DNA from: DASZMX01 sp035551475
Lineage (GTDB): Bacteria > Verrucomicrobiota > Verrucomicrobiia > Limisphaerales > Palsa-1400
Reading direction: 5' to 3'
DNA length: 61,557 bases
Assembly (NCBI GenBank): GCA_035551475.1
Contig: DASZMX010000128.1
Coordinates: forward strand, 1-61,557
A program made the translations under genes and the position numbers. Below are positions 17,828 to 26,890 of this stretch, piece by piece; position 1 is the first letter of the stretch, and the number at the start of each line of letters is the position of its first letter. Under the pieces are notes generated by a model. It did no database searches, was not told the origin of the DNA, and saw nothing but the letters and a program-made list of their open reading frames with translations.

Positions 17828-17933
17828 GGTTAGGCCCTACAAAAGAAATACGGGGCCGCCTCGCAGACGAATGCCGCCGGGTCACTTATAGTCAACCGAA
17901 CGTTGTTCCAAGTCCGTGCCGTAGAATACAACC

Positions 17934-18140
17934 ATGAACGCGAGTCATCATCCAGGTTTGGCCGCAATGCTGCCATTTGCCGGCGTCTTCCTGGCGGCCT
18001 ATGTGGCCGCAGTGATTTATCTCTTCACGCGCACCAGCTACGGCCGCCGCCGCCGCCTGGAATTGCTCGACTTCGTGTGGGTGCCGATGGGCGGCCTGAC
18101 CGGCATCCTGATGATGGCGCTCTGGTGGCAAGGCCGCTAA
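17934..18140 (+). CDS. Small two-TM membrane protein
   Basis: 68 residues with two hydrophobic helices (LPFAGVFLAAYVAAVIYLF at about 13-31, and WVPMGGLTGILMMALWW at about 49-65) separated by a positively charged loop (SYGRRRRLE). The positive-inside rule places the loop in the cytoplasm. No family is recognised. It ends 9 bases before the convergent histidine kinase gene. Coding potential rests on the clean amphipathic layout and a plausible ATG. Confidence 0.5.
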   Translation: MNASHHPGLAAMLPFAGVFLAAYVAAVIYLFTRTSYGRRRRLELLDFVWVPMGGLTGILMMALWWQGR

Positions 18141-18149
18141 GGAAACGCC

Positions 18150-20081
18150 TCAATTCTGAAGGGCCATGGCGACGGCGATCAATAATTGATCGACACTGAA
18201 GGGCTTGCCAAGGTTCGTCCAACGTTGCGCCGCGATTTCCTGTGTTTCGGTCGCGCCGCGGCTGGAGCCGCTGGCGATGATCACGGGAATGTCCGGGCGG
18301 ATTTTCTTGATCGCGCGGATGGCGCCCATCCCATCCAGGTACGGCATGTCGCTATCGGTGACCAAAACGCGGATTTCGTCGCGGTGCTTCTCAAAACAAG
18401 CGACGCCTTGCACACCGTTTTGCGCGAGCATCACCCGGTAACCGAAATTCTCCAGCGTGGTGCGGGTCAATTCCCGCACAGCATCCTCGTCCTCGATTAA
18501 AAGAATCAGTTCGCCGCGGCCGACCGGCAAGGGTGCGCCGTCGCCTTTCGCCGGGGCGGCCGCCGAAACGTCCGCCGCCGGCAGATAAATGCGGAACTCC
18601 GCGCCCTGCCCCACTTGCGTTTTAACATCAATGCCGCCGCCCGCCTGCTTGACAATGCCGGCAAGGGTGGACAGGCCGAGACCGGTGCCCTGGTCAGGGC
18701 CTTTGGTGGTGAAGAACGGCTCGAAAATACGCGGCAGCACTTCCGGCGAAATGCCGGAACCAGTGTCGGCCACCGAAACACACACGAAGGCGCCGGCGAC
18801 GACCTTGATTTTCGCCGCCGCCTCGGCCTCAAGACGAATATTGTGCGCGCCCAATGTGAGTTGCCCGCCTTTCGGCATCGCGTCGCGCGCGTTGACGCAC
18901 AAATTGAGGAGGACTTGATGGAGCTCGGTGGCGTCGCCCTGCACACGCCATAAACCCTCCTCGGATTCGAGCTGGATCGAAATGGACTTCGGAAAGGTGT
19001 CGCGGACAATTTTGGCCATTTCCTGGACGACATCGCCCACGGCCAGCGGGCCGGAAGAATTCCTCCCGCGCGCAAAGCCCAGAATCTGTTTCACCATGCC
19101 GGTGCCCCGTTGCGCGCTCGTGATGATGATGTCCAGGAACCGGTCGCGCGTCTCAGGGTCATCGCAACTTTTGAGCAACTCCGCCGACATCAGGACCGGA
19201 GCCAGCGCGTTGTTGAGATCATGCGCAATGCCCCCCGCCAGCGCGCCGATGCTGTCCATGCGCTGCGCCCGCAGCAAGGCGGCCTCCAGTTTCTTTTTTT
19301 CGCTGATGTCCGAGCTGACGGATAAAATCGCCTGGGGCCTCCCATCCAGGGCGCGCAGCAAACTCCACCGGCTGAAGACGATGACCTCCGCCAAAGCTTT
19401 ATTGTGCAGGCGCAGTTCGCCCATCCAATCCCCCGAGGCGAGCAACCGGGCGTGCGCCTCGGATTGCGCCGCTCCGTCCGCGCCGAGCAATTCGCCAAAA
19501 ACCCGCCCGCAAGCTTCCGCTTCAGGCCAGCCAAACACTTCCTCAGCGCCGTGGTTCCATGAGACAATTTTTCCATCGATCGCCAGCACAGCGATGGCGT
19601 CGCGCGTGAGATTGAGGAGATTGGCTTGCGCGCGAATGCGTTCGTCCGCGGCGCGTTTTTTTCGTTGGTCGCGGGCCTCCTGCAACGCCCGGCGAATCGC
19701 CGGCACCAGGCGCGGCAGGCGTTGCTTGAGAATATAATCGGTGGCGCCGGCCTTGAGGCATTCGACCGCATGGACGTCGTCGAGCGAACCCGAAAGCATG
19801 ATGACGGGAACACCCGACTGAACTTTAATCGCGGTTTGAAGGGCGGTGAAACCGTCGTAGCCTGGCACGCCGTGATCGCACAGGATCAGGCTGAATTCCT
19901 GTTGACAAAGCGCGTCCTCAAACGACTTCCGGTCCGAGGCGCGGATCAATTCGCAAGCCAACCCCTCCAGGTTTAACATCGTGGCAATCAGCTCCGCGTC
20001 CGCGCTGGAATCTTCCAAATGCAGAATCCGCTCCAGAGCCGGATGCTCCATCGACTCAAGATCTGTCTCAACTGCTTGCAC
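18150..20081 (-). CDS. Soluble hybrid histidine kinase (REC-PAS-HisKA-HATPase-REC)
   Basis: 643 residues, no membrane segment. An N-terminal receiver (about 17-135) has the acidic pair in HLEDSSADAE, acceptor D69 in CDHGVPGYDG and the conserved lysine near residue 119. A PAS domain follows (about 150-265), then a HisKA domain with phospho-acceptor H287 in LAGGIAHDLNNALAP. The ATPase has N, G1 and G2 boxes (LNLCVNARDAMPKGG, VADTGSGI, GTGLGLST). A C-terminal receiver has IEDEDA, acceptor Asp in VTDSDMPYLDG and LGKPFS. The HDLNN form is typical of verrucomicrobial and deltaproteobacterial kinases that receive input via a partner kinase. It has no neighbouring response regulator, and its target is unknown. 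Confidence 0.93.
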   Translation of the reverse strand: MQAVETDLESMEHPALERILHLEDSSADAELIATMLNLEGLACELIRASDRKSFEDALCQQEFSLILCDHGVPGYDGFTALQTAIKVQSGVPVIMLSGSLDDVHAVECLKAGATDYILKQRLPRLVPAIRRALQEARDQRKKRAADERIRAQANLLNLTRDAIAVLAIDGKIVSWNHGAEEVFGWPEAEACGRVFGELLGADGAAQSEAHARLLASGDWMGELRLHNKALAEVIVFSRWSLLRALDGRPQAILSVSSDISEKKKLEAALLRAQRMDSIGALAGGIAHDLNNALAPVLMSAELLKSCDDPETRDRFLDIIITSAQRGTGMVKQILGFARGRNSSGPLAVGDVVQEMAKIVRDTFPKSISIQLESEEGLWRVQGDATELHQVLLNLCVNARDAMPKGGQLTLGAHNIRLEAEAAAKIKVVAGAFVCVSVADTGSGISPEVLPRIFEPFFTTKGPDQGTGLGLSTLAGIVKQAGGGIDVKTQVGQGAEFRIYLPAADVSAAAPAKGDGAPLPVGRGELILLIEDEDAVRELTRTTLENFGYRVMLAQNGVQGVACFEKHRDEIRVLVTDSDMPYLDGMGAIRAIKKIRPDIPVIIASGSSRGATETQEIAAQRWTNLGKPFSVDQLLIAVAMALQN

Positions 20082-20171
20082 GAGACAGTTATCGGAAGAA
20101 ACCGCAAATCTTTAAAGGTCACTTAAACGCGACAAGCCGGGACTGGCATCCGATTGCTAAGGTCAAAATCG

Positions 20172-21218
20172 CTATTTGGCGACGTCCACCTGCACTTTAT
20201 TGAGGTCGGCCACGCCCAATTCCAGCAAGGCGGCATTGCCGAGCAGCTCGGAAGCGGGATTCGGCGCATGAATCCCGGCGGCTTGCCGTTCGCGATCCAA
20301 TTCCTGAATGCCCATGGCGTCGAGGGCGACGGGATCTTTGCTCAACCAGATTTGGTTCACCTCCGCCGAGTAGTGCAGCATGCTCATTTGCTCCCCTTGA
20401 TATTGCCCGATCAAGGCGTCCATCACGCATAGCGCCACATGGTCGCTCAAGGCAGGCAACGCGTAAATTTCAGGCGCGGCCGTCGCCAGGCGCGAGGGAT
20501 CGGTCAGAAAACGCAGCGTGTTGTCCACCGAGCCGAAAGAAAGGCTGAAAATATTTCCGCAGATGCCCGCGAGGTTGTGATTCAGCAAAGGGGCGACGAT
20601 GATGATTTTCGTCATTTGCTTCGTCACTAACTTGCTCACGTAGGATTTACGCCCGGTGGTTGTTCCTTTCTGGTCGAACTCCAGGTCGCCCGCCACCAAA
20701 GTCCCGGGAATGGCATTGTCGTAGAACACGGCGTCGTCATAGCCGTCATCGGAGCTGCCGGCCAGGCGCACGCCGAATTCCCGCGCCAGCGCGTCGTAGC
20801 CCGCGATGCGCAAATCGAATTGGCGTTTGTCCCAAATAATAATGTGGTCCGCCGGCGTTCCAGCCCCGATCAATCCCTCGATGACCGCCCGCACCACCGC
20901 CGGACGCGTGCCGCTATTGGGCCCCGGGCCGGAATAGACCTTCAGGCCAACGACGTCCTGCGTCGTCACCAGGGAGCGCCAGGCGCGGGCCAGGTCCGCC
21001 TTGCCCGTCAGCCGCAACAGCCCGCGATCCACCATGGATTTGACAATATCCGCGCGCGGCACGTAGGCGCTGGTCGCTTGCGGGTCCTTCACTACAACCA
21101 CGCGACTGCGCGGCGCCGCCGGGCTGGACTGCGGCAAAGCGCTGAATTGGGCGCGCGAAAGGCTTGCCCCGCCGACGATTCCGGCCAACACTAAAATTAT
21201 CCGTAAAATTCTGGACAT
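20172..21218 (-). CDS. DUF362-domain secreted protein
   Basis: 348 residues from the ATG at 21216-21218; the 11-residue extension to 21251 weakens the signal sequence. A signal peptide (MSRILRIILVLAGIVGGASLSRAQ) precedes a region with VVVKDPQATSAYVPRADIV, then LVTTQDVVGLKVYSGPGPNSGTRP and ADHIIIWDK, the recurrent pattern of DUF362 proteins. Unlike many members it has no visible ferredoxin-type Cys cluster. The C-terminal YSAEVNQIWLSKDPVALDAM is also family-typical. The function is unknown. It is divergent from the TPR lipoprotein gene that begins at about 21264. Confidence 0.8.
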   Translation of the reverse strand: MSRILRIILVLAGIVGGASLSRAQFSALPQSSPAAPRSRVVVVKDPQATSAYVPRADIVKSMVDRGLLRLTGKADLARAWRSLVTTQDVVGLKVYSGPGPNSGTRPAVVRAVIEGLIGAGTPADHIIIWDKRQFDLRIAGYDALAREFGVRLAGSSDDGYDDAVFYDNAIPGTLVAGDLEFDQKGTTTGRKSYVSKLVTKQMTKIIIVAPLLNHNLAGICGNIFSLSFGSVDNTLRFLTDPSRLATAAPEIYALPALSDHVALCVMDALIGQYQGEQMSMLHYSAEVNQIWLSKDPVALDAMGIQELDRERQAAGIHAPNPASELLGNAALLELGVADLNKVQVDVAK

Positions 21219-21263
21219 GATCACCTTAATCACCGCGACCGTTGTTGACACTGGCCGCGGCGA

Positions 21264-23156
21264 ATGCTACCACCGACAACGATGCTGACCATAATAATGC
21301 GGCCACGCAATCTTGCAAAGTTGGCCGCTGCCACTCGCTGGTGTCATTTGGGGCTGGTCGCGCTGGCAGGGATGATGTTGTTGACGGCATGCGGGCCGCC
21401 GGCGACGCGGGCGTTGCACAAGGGGGACCAGCTTATTCAAGAAGGGCAATTCGAAGAGGCGATTCCGGCGTTGAAGGAAGCCATTCAACTTCTGGGCCAC
21501 GCCACGCCCCTCGTGCAGGCGCGCGCGTGGAATCTGCTGGGCTTGGCCAACCAAAACGCCGGCCACGCCCTCCCGGCGTATCAGGCATACGAACAGGCCT
21601 TGAAGCTGGATCGCAACCTCGCGGTGGTCGATTACAATTTGGGCTGTCTCTATTTGCAGCAGACCAATTACCCCGCTGCCGTCGCCGTGCTCACCACCTA
21701 CACCACCCTGCGCGCGCGGGACGAGCTCGGCTTCCAGAAGCTGGGCGAAGCGCATTGGCGTCTTGGTCTGCAAGCGGCGCCGCGGGACCGCTACCGCGAA
21801 TTCGATCTCGCGCATAATGCGTACGAAACTGCCGAGAAAATTTCCACCACCCCGGAAGCCGCCAACGCCCTGGGCTTGATTGAACTGCAACGCCGCACCG
21901 GCACGCCTTCCTCCGATGCGCTGAAGTACGCCATCCGGGAATTTCAAACCGCCCTGACGCGCGACACCAACTATGCCCCCACCATCCTCAACCTCGCGAT
22001 TGTGGACAGTGTTTTCCTAAACGATCCGAAAAGCGCCCTGGACCGTTATCGCCAATACGTGGCGCTCGACCCGGCGCCGCCCAACACCAACGATGTCAGC
22101 CGGATCATCCAGCAACTGGAAATCGAAACCCGCATCCAAATTGTGCCGCACGCCGCGCCGCCACGCCCCGCGCCCCAACCCGCTGTCGCGCCGCAAACGA
22201 ATCCGCCCATAGTGGTTAAGCATCCCGCGCCCGCGCTCCCGCCTACCGCCCCGGCAACGCCATCTCCCATTCCCACGCCACCGCCGGCGGAAACAGTTTC
22301 CCATCCCGCCGTCGTTGCCCCGGAAAAAGCCGCCACGGCCATGACGCAACGCCCCGCACCCCCTGCTCCGATCGCACCGGCGATTGTTTCGCGCCCGCCG
22401 CCGACCACGACGGAACAGACGCCCGCTCCCATCCCCGCGCCCGCGCCCGCGCCAGCTCCTGCGCCTGAAATCACCAGCGCTGAACCCAAGCCCGCCGTCA
22501 CAGAACCGCCGGTGACGCTCGATGCCGGCACGCCCCAGCCCGAAACGGCGCCCCGGCCCAAGAAATCGTTTTTGGAAAAGATGAACCCGCGCAACTGGAT
22601 CGGCGGCCATAAAACCGACAGCGTGCCCAATGCGGAATCCGCCAACGATCATTACGTTCATTCCCTCGCCGTCACCCCCATTCCCGGAAACCGCGCCGAC
22701 GCCCAGCATTTGGTCGAACAAGGCGCCGTGGCCCAACAGCAAGGCCGCCTCGATGAAGCGCTCACGGATTTTCAAAAAGCCGTGGACACCGACTCCACGT
22801 ATTTTCAGGCGCCATTGTCGCTCGGCCTCGCGGCCATCGACGCGAAGGATTATGGCACGGCTTTGACTTCGCTTGACAAGGCGTTGAAACTCCGCGCGGA
22901 CTCGGCGGATGCGCGGTATGCCTTCGCGTGGGTGCTGCAAAAGAAAAATTATTTCCAGGACGCTGCGGACGAGTTGGAAAAACTCGTGGCGCAGCATCCG
23001 GAACAAGCCCGAGGTCATTTGCTGCTGGGAAATCTTTACGCGCAAAAGCTCAACCAGCCGCGTCAGGCGCGAGAGCATTATCTGAAAGTTCTCTCACTCG
23101 ACCCCCACAGTTCGCAGGCGGAAACGATTCGCAACTGGCTGGAAAAAAACCCGTAG
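21264..23156 (+). CDS. TPR-containing lipoprotein with long proline-rich linker
   Basis: 630 residues from the first ATG; ATGs at 21282 and 21297 are alternatives, and the last gives the most normal signal length. The lipobox LLTAC lies at about residue 43 of the long form. Tetratricopeptide repeats fill about 55-280 (WNLLGLANQNAGHALPAYQAYEQALKL is cut here to its pattern: paired helices every 34 residues). A 180-residue linker rich in P, A and T spans about 290-470. A second TPR block follows at about 480-625 (LVEQGAVAQQQGRLDEALTD; ALTSLDKALKLRADSADARY). It is probably an outer-membrane-anchored scaffold whose linker crosses the periplasm. The partner is unknown, and it is not linked to secretion genes here. 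Confidence 0.83.
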   Translation: MLPPTTMLTIIMRPRNLAKLAAATRWCHLGLVALAGMMLLTACGPPATRALHKGDQLIQEGQFEEAIPALKEAIQLLGHATPLVQARAWNLLGLANQNAGHALPAYQAYEQALKLDRNLAVVDYNLGCLYLQQTNYPAAVAVLTTYTTLRARDELGFQKLGEAHWRLGLQAAPRDRYREFDLAHNAYETAEKISTTPEAANALGLIELQRRTGTPSSDALKYAIREFQTALTRDTNYAPTILNLAIVDSVFLNDPKSALDRYRQYVALDPAPPNTNDVSRIIQQLEIETRIQIVPHAAPPRPAPQPAVAPQTNPPIVVKHPAPALPPTAPATPSPIPTPPPAETVSHPAVVAPEKAATAMTQRPAPPAPIAPAIVSRPPPTTTEQTPAPIPAPAPAPAPAPEITSAEPKPAVTEPPVTLDAGTPQPETAPRPKKSFLEKMNPRNWIGGHKTDSVPNAESANDHYVHSLAVTPIPGNRADAQHLVEQGAVAQQQGRLDEALTDFQKAVDTDSTYFQAPLSLGLAAIDAKDYGTALTSLDKALKLRADSADARYAFAWVLQKKNYFQDAADELEKLVAQHPEQARGHLLLGNLYAQKLNQPRQAREHYLKVLSLDPHSSQAETIRNWLEKNP

Positions 23157-23270
23157 GCTGTCCCCGGCTTTTACCCGCGAATTCGCCGCCGCCGCCGGCC
23201 GGCCAAGAAAAAAGCCCGTCGCCGTAATAATTCGCGCTTCCGTTTCGACTAATCAAATAAAGGCCCGAAA

Positions 23271-23798
23271 TTGAAGGCGCAGCCCGCAGACGAATCCAAG
23301 TTCCAGGAGTTGGTGCATGAGAATCAAAAAAGAATTCTCCGGGTCTGCCGCGTCTATGCCTGGAATTCGGCTGACCAGGACGACCTGTATCAGGAAATCC
23401 TGTTCCAAATCTGGCGCAGCCTGCCGGCCTTGAAAGGAAAACAATTCGCCAACACCTGGCTTTACCGCGTGGCCATCAACACCGCCATTTCATTCGTCCG
23501 CAAACGGACCTCGCATTTCGGCCGTGTCGTTCATTTTGAACACGCCGACCTCACGCGCGCGATCGAATCACGGCAGTCCACGGACGAAAGCCTGGATGAC
23601 CGCGTGGCGGCGCTTTACACCGCAATTTACAAATTGGATCCGCTGGAAAAAGCGCTCGTCACGCTTTTCCTCGAGGACTTCACTTACGAACAAATGGCGG
23701 AAGCCACCGGCATCAGCGCCAATCACGTTGGCGTGATGTTGCATCGCGCCAAGAAGAAACTTTCCGGCCTGACACGAGAGGAGGCGCCGCATGAATGA
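23271..23798 (+). CDS. ECF-family RNA polymerase sigma factor
   Basis: 175 residues, TTG start preceded by AAAGG at a suitable distance. Region 2 is clear at about 10-80 (ILRVCRVYAWNSADQDDLYQEILFQIWRSLP, shown in part: DQDDLYQEILFQIWRSLP, then FANTWLYRVAINTAISFVRK). Region 4 lies at about 115-165 with YEQMAEATGISANHVGVMLH as the helix-turn-helix. It directs RNA polymerase to a specific promoter set, usually under control of a cotranscribed anti-sigma factor. The next gene overlaps by 8 bases and encodes a multi-TM protein whose short N-terminal region could act as that anti-sigma. No autoregulatory promoter was recognised upstream. Confidence 0.92.
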   Translation: MKAQPADESKFQELVHENQKRILRVCRVYAWNSADQDDLYQEILFQIWRSLPALKGKQFANTWLYRVAINTAISFVRKRTSHFGRVVHFEHADLTRAIESRQSTDESLDDRVAALYTAIYKLDPLEKALVTLFLEDFTYEQMAEATGISANHVGVMLHRAKKKLSGLTREEAPHE

Positions 23799-25314
23799 TG
23801 ATGAGCTAAAGAATCTCTGGCAACGCCAACCCCTGCGAGAACTGGCCCTCACGCCGGCGCAACTGGTTCCCGCCATGCAAAACAAAATGGCCAGGTTTCG
23901 CCGCACGCTGTTCTGGCGTGATGGGCGCGAACTCATCGCCTGCGTTGTCGTAATAATTATTTTCGGATTTTATTATTTCCAACCTCACGCGCCGATGGCG
24001 CGGCTCGGATGCCTGATCGTCATCGGCGGCGCGATCTTTATTGCGTGCAAACTGCTTTACGCTCGACGCACCACCCCGCCGGCGCCGCCCGGCGCCACCG
24101 TCGTCGAATCGCTGCGGGCGGAACTGCATTCCGCGCGCACTCAATCTCGTCTTCTGGGTTCCGTATTGTGGTGGTATTTGCTTCCGCTCACCATGGGTGA
24201 ACTCGTTTTCGTTTGGGGCGATCCCAGCGTCGTTCCGACGATGAACCGGGAGAAGGTGTTCGCCGATATTGCGGTCACGGTGATAGTGCTTAGCGTTAAC
24301 GTGTTCGTCTATTGGCTCAATCAGTGGGCGCGCTCGAAACAACTCCTTCCCATTGAGGCGCAATTGGAATCATTGCTCCATTCGGCCGAGACGGGAACGC
24401 CGTTGAGTGAAACTAATGCTGCCCAACTCCGGCCGATCGTTCTCTCTTTGGCCGCCGCGGCGCAGGTTAAGGCCGTCGAATTCAAAGTTGCCTTTTGGCA
24501 GATCGCTGTTTTCGGCCTGCCCGGAATTGTGGGGATATGGTTCTTTTTGATGATCGGTTTGCCGATCAATCACGACGTTCCGGACTTCACAGAACGATCC
24601 CCAAACTCGCCCGCGCCGATCTATCTCATCGCGGAAACCAACCGCGATACCACGGCCGCGCGCAAAATCGTGGGATGGCTTAACGCCGGTGATTGGGCTT
24701 CCCTGCAAAAGCTTTATAACGCGGAGATGGCCGCGGCTTTTCCTCCGCAGAAAGCGACAGACTTTTTCACCAAGCTGACCACGGATTTCGGAAAGATTGA
24801 AAAGGTCGAAGGCCCCACCGGCGAGGGCTACCAGGGATGGACGGCGTTCCGACTGGAATGCCAGCGCGGCGATTTGATTATGAGCCTCGCGCTGGACGGC
24901 GACGACAAGATCGCTGGAATTTATTTCAAGCCCGCGCCGGCATCTCACGCCACGCACGCCGCGCTCATCCCTCGTTTTCTTAGCTGGCAAAGATTGGCCT
25001 GGCTCGCGCCGTTCTTTCTGGGCGGGTTGCTCTATTCCCGCTTCATGCAGAAAACCACCGCGAGAGCCGTCGGCATCAGCGCCGTGGGCCTACATTTGTC
25101 GAAGGGAGAAAGCCTAATTCTCTGGGAGGAAATTAAGGATGTTCGACCATTCAAGTTTCTGCACATTCAAAATCTCTGGTTAATCAGGGAATCCGGCGAA
25201 AAGATGATCATGCATTGGACTCCCCTCGAACGTCATGCCGAGCTAAAGGCGGTGGTGGAGCGCTTTGCCCCGGCAAACCATCCCTTGCGGAAATATTTGT
25301 CTCTGCTGAAATAA
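23791..25314 (+). CDS. Multi-TM protein coupled to ECF sigma factor; DUF3887-like and PH-like regions
   Basis: 507 residues, overlapping the sigma gene by 8 bases. The first 45 residues are cytoplasmic (MNDDELKNLWQRQPLRELAL), the spot where zinc-free anti-sigma peptides usually sit. Membrane helices follow at about 48-63, 69-86, 128-148, 158-178 and 232-252. Residues 275-365 (DTTAARKIVGWLNAGDWASL; AFRLECQRGDLIMSLALDGD) resemble the DUF3887 fold. After another membrane segment (about 398-415), the last 90 residues (VGLHLSKGESLILWEEIKDV) look like a small bacterial PH-type domain. It probably senses envelope state and controls the sigma factor, but this is inferred from gene position. Confidence 0.75.
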   Translation: MNDDELKNLWQRQPLRELALTPAQLVPAMQNKMARFRRTLFWRDGRELIACVVVIIIFGFYYFQPHAPMARLGCLIVIGGAIFIACKLLYARRTTPPAPPGATVVESLRAELHSARTQSRLLGSVLWWYLLPLTMGELVFVWGDPSVVPTMNREKVFADIAVTVIVLSVNVFVYWLNQWARSKQLLPIEAQLESLLHSAETGTPLSETNAAQLRPIVLSLAAAAQVKAVEFKVAFWQIAVFGLPGIVGIWFFLMIGLPINHDVPDFTERSPNSPAPIYLIAETNRDTTAARKIVGWLNAGDWASLQKLYNAEMAAAFPPQKATDFFTKLTTDFGKIEKVEGPTGEGYQGWTAFRLECQRGDLIMSLALDGDDKIAGIYFKPAPASHATHAALIPRFLSWQRLAWLAPFFLGGLLYSRFMQKTTARAVGISAVGLHLSKGESLILWEEIKDVRPFKFLHIQNLWLIRESGEKMIMHWTPLERHAELKAVVERFAPANHPLRKYLSLLK

Positions 25315-25377
25315 TTTTGCATGGCGCGCGTGGATTTTGCGCTTTGCAGCGCCGCGGCAGAACTTTAGCATACGGTC

Positions 25378-25791
25378 GTGACCGGCAGCGTCTTCCAACA
25401 TCAACGGCGAATCGTGTATGCCGATTGCACGGTGGGCAACCACGTTTATTACGCGCGTTACCTCGACATGCTGGAGGAGGCGCGCGGGGAAATGTTGCGG
25501 GCGGCCGGGTCGCCGCTGGCCCAATTGCAGGAGGCGGGCGTGATTTTTCCCGTTATCGGGCTGACCGTTTCCTATCTTGCCCCGGCCCGCTACGATGATC
25601 TGATAACCATCGCGCTGCGCATTACGGAACTGGGCGCGGTGCGCTTGAATTTCGGATTTCAAATTTTTCTCGCCGACAAATTGCTGGCGGAAGGCGAGAC
25701 GCGCCATGTGTGCGCCAGCCTGGATGAAAAGCCGCGGCGTCTGCCGAAGGATCTGGCGGAAAAATTGCGGCCCTTCCTCCATGAGAAGTAA
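25378..25791 (+). CDS. YbgC/FadM-type acyl-CoA thioesterase (4HBT hotdog fold)
   Basis: 137 residues, GTG start. The family motif reads RIVYADCTVGNHVYYARYLD, with the catalytic Asp at the position of D in the canonical Y-x-D-T-D...V-x-Y/F-x-x-Y. The central helix (MLEEARGEMLRAAG) and the GLTVSYLAPARYDDLITI strand pair complete the hotdog fold. It should hydrolyse acyl-CoA thioesters; chain length and physiological substrate are unknown. The usual TDxMG stretch is altered to CTVGN. The downstream C39-like gene starts 11 bases before this stop, so both are translated from one mRNA. Confidence 0.85.
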   Translation: MTGSVFQHQRRIVYADCTVGNHVYYARYLDMLEEARGEMLRAAGSPLAQLQEAGVIFPVIGLTVSYLAPARYDDLITIALRITELGAVRLNFGFQIFLADKLLAEGETRHVCASLDEKPRRLPKDLAEKLRPFLHEK

Positions 25792-26890
25792 ACAGGAATT
25801 ATGGCGCCGCCTGCTTCCGGCAGCGGCCCTTTTAATCATGCACGCGAATACTTTCCCGGCCACGGCGGCGGACCCAGCGCGGTTTGTCGGCTTGCATCGC
25901 TTCGACGATTTCACGGCTGAACCGACGCCCACGGGGCGGGTGTTGCTCTCGCCGGCGCTTAAGGCGCCCATCGATTGGAACGAATTGGTCGTTTCGTGGA
26001 ACGCCACGGCGCCGGCGGGCGCCTGGCTCAAAGTGGAAGCGCGCGCCCTTTATCCTGACCACCAGACCAAATATTACACCCTGGCCGATTGGTCGCTCAA
26101 CGCGCCAGGCCATGTCCGGCAAAGCGTTCGCCACCAGAAAGATGACGATGGCGACGTGAAGACCGACACCTGGCAACTCCGGCGGCCGGGCGCCGATGTG
26201 CAATTGCGTCTCACGCTGGGAGCCACCAACCTAGCCAGTCCTCCGGAATTGAAATTTCTTGGCCTTGCCTATCTTGACACCCGCGTGACCCCCGAGGAGC
26301 CGGCCTCCGACCGCTCCGCCTGGGGCAAAATCATCACGACACCCGAGCGTTCGCAACACGGATATCCCCAGGAGGAAGGTTGGTGCAGCCCCACCTCCCT
26401 CTCCATGGTCCTGGCGCGATGGAGCGACGAACTGCATCGTCCGGAAATGACGCTCGACGTCCCGGCGGTGGCATCGAATGTGTTTGACTCGACTTTTGGC
26501 GGGACGGGCAATTGGACTTTTAACACCGCCTTCGCGGGCTCCTATCCGGTCATGCGCGCTTACGTGGCGCGTTTGCGCGATCTCACCGAATTGGAAACCT
26601 GGATCAATGCGGGTATTCCCGTCGTCATTTCGGCGCCGTGGCATCTTTTGCAACCCGGCCGCGGCAACACCGGCAGCGGCCATTTGGTCGTGTGCATTGG
26701 CTTCACCGAAAATGGCGACGTTGTCATCAATGATCCCGCCACCAACCTGCAAAAGGGCCAGAAGGTGCGGCATATCTATACGCGCGAAAATGTGCGCACC
26801 GCCTGGAAGGCGTCGCACAACACGGTTTATTTGATTTACCCCGAGACCTTCACGCCGCCGCCCGATCCTCTTGGGCATTGGGATAAATAA
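25781..26890 (+). CDS. Secreted C39-like cysteine peptidase
   Basis: 369 residues from the ATG at 25781. A signal peptide ends near FPATAADP. A 170-residue beta-rich N-terminal region follows, then a papain-like C39_2 domain: catalytic Cys in EEGWCSPTSLSMVLARW, His in GNTGSGHLVVCIGFTENG and the following Asn/Asp in VVINDPATN. All triad positions are present. Secreted C39-family proteins of this kind are common in Bacteroidota, Planctomycetota and Verrucomicrobiota. Their substrates are unknown; without an ABC transporter partner it is not a bacteriocin-processing enzyme of the classical type. It ends directly at the convergent FGE-like gene. Confidence 0.83.
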   Translation: MRSKQELWRRLLPAAALLIMHANTFPATAADPARFVGLHRFDDFTAEPTPTGRVLLSPALKAPIDWNELVVSWNATAPAGAWLKVEARALYPDHQTKYYTLADWSLNAPGHVRQSVRHQKDDDGDVKTDTWQLRRPGADVQLRLTLGATNLASPPELKFLGLAYLDTRVTPEEPASDRSAWGKIITTPERSQHGYPQEEGWCSPTSLSMVLARWSDELHRPEMTLDVPAVASNVFDSTFGGTGNWTFNTAFAGSYPVMRAYVARLRDLTELETWINAGIPVVISAPWHLLQPGRGNTGSGHLVVCIGFTENGDVVINDPATNLQKGQKVRHIYTRENVRTAWKASHNTVYLIYPETFTPPPDPLGHWDK

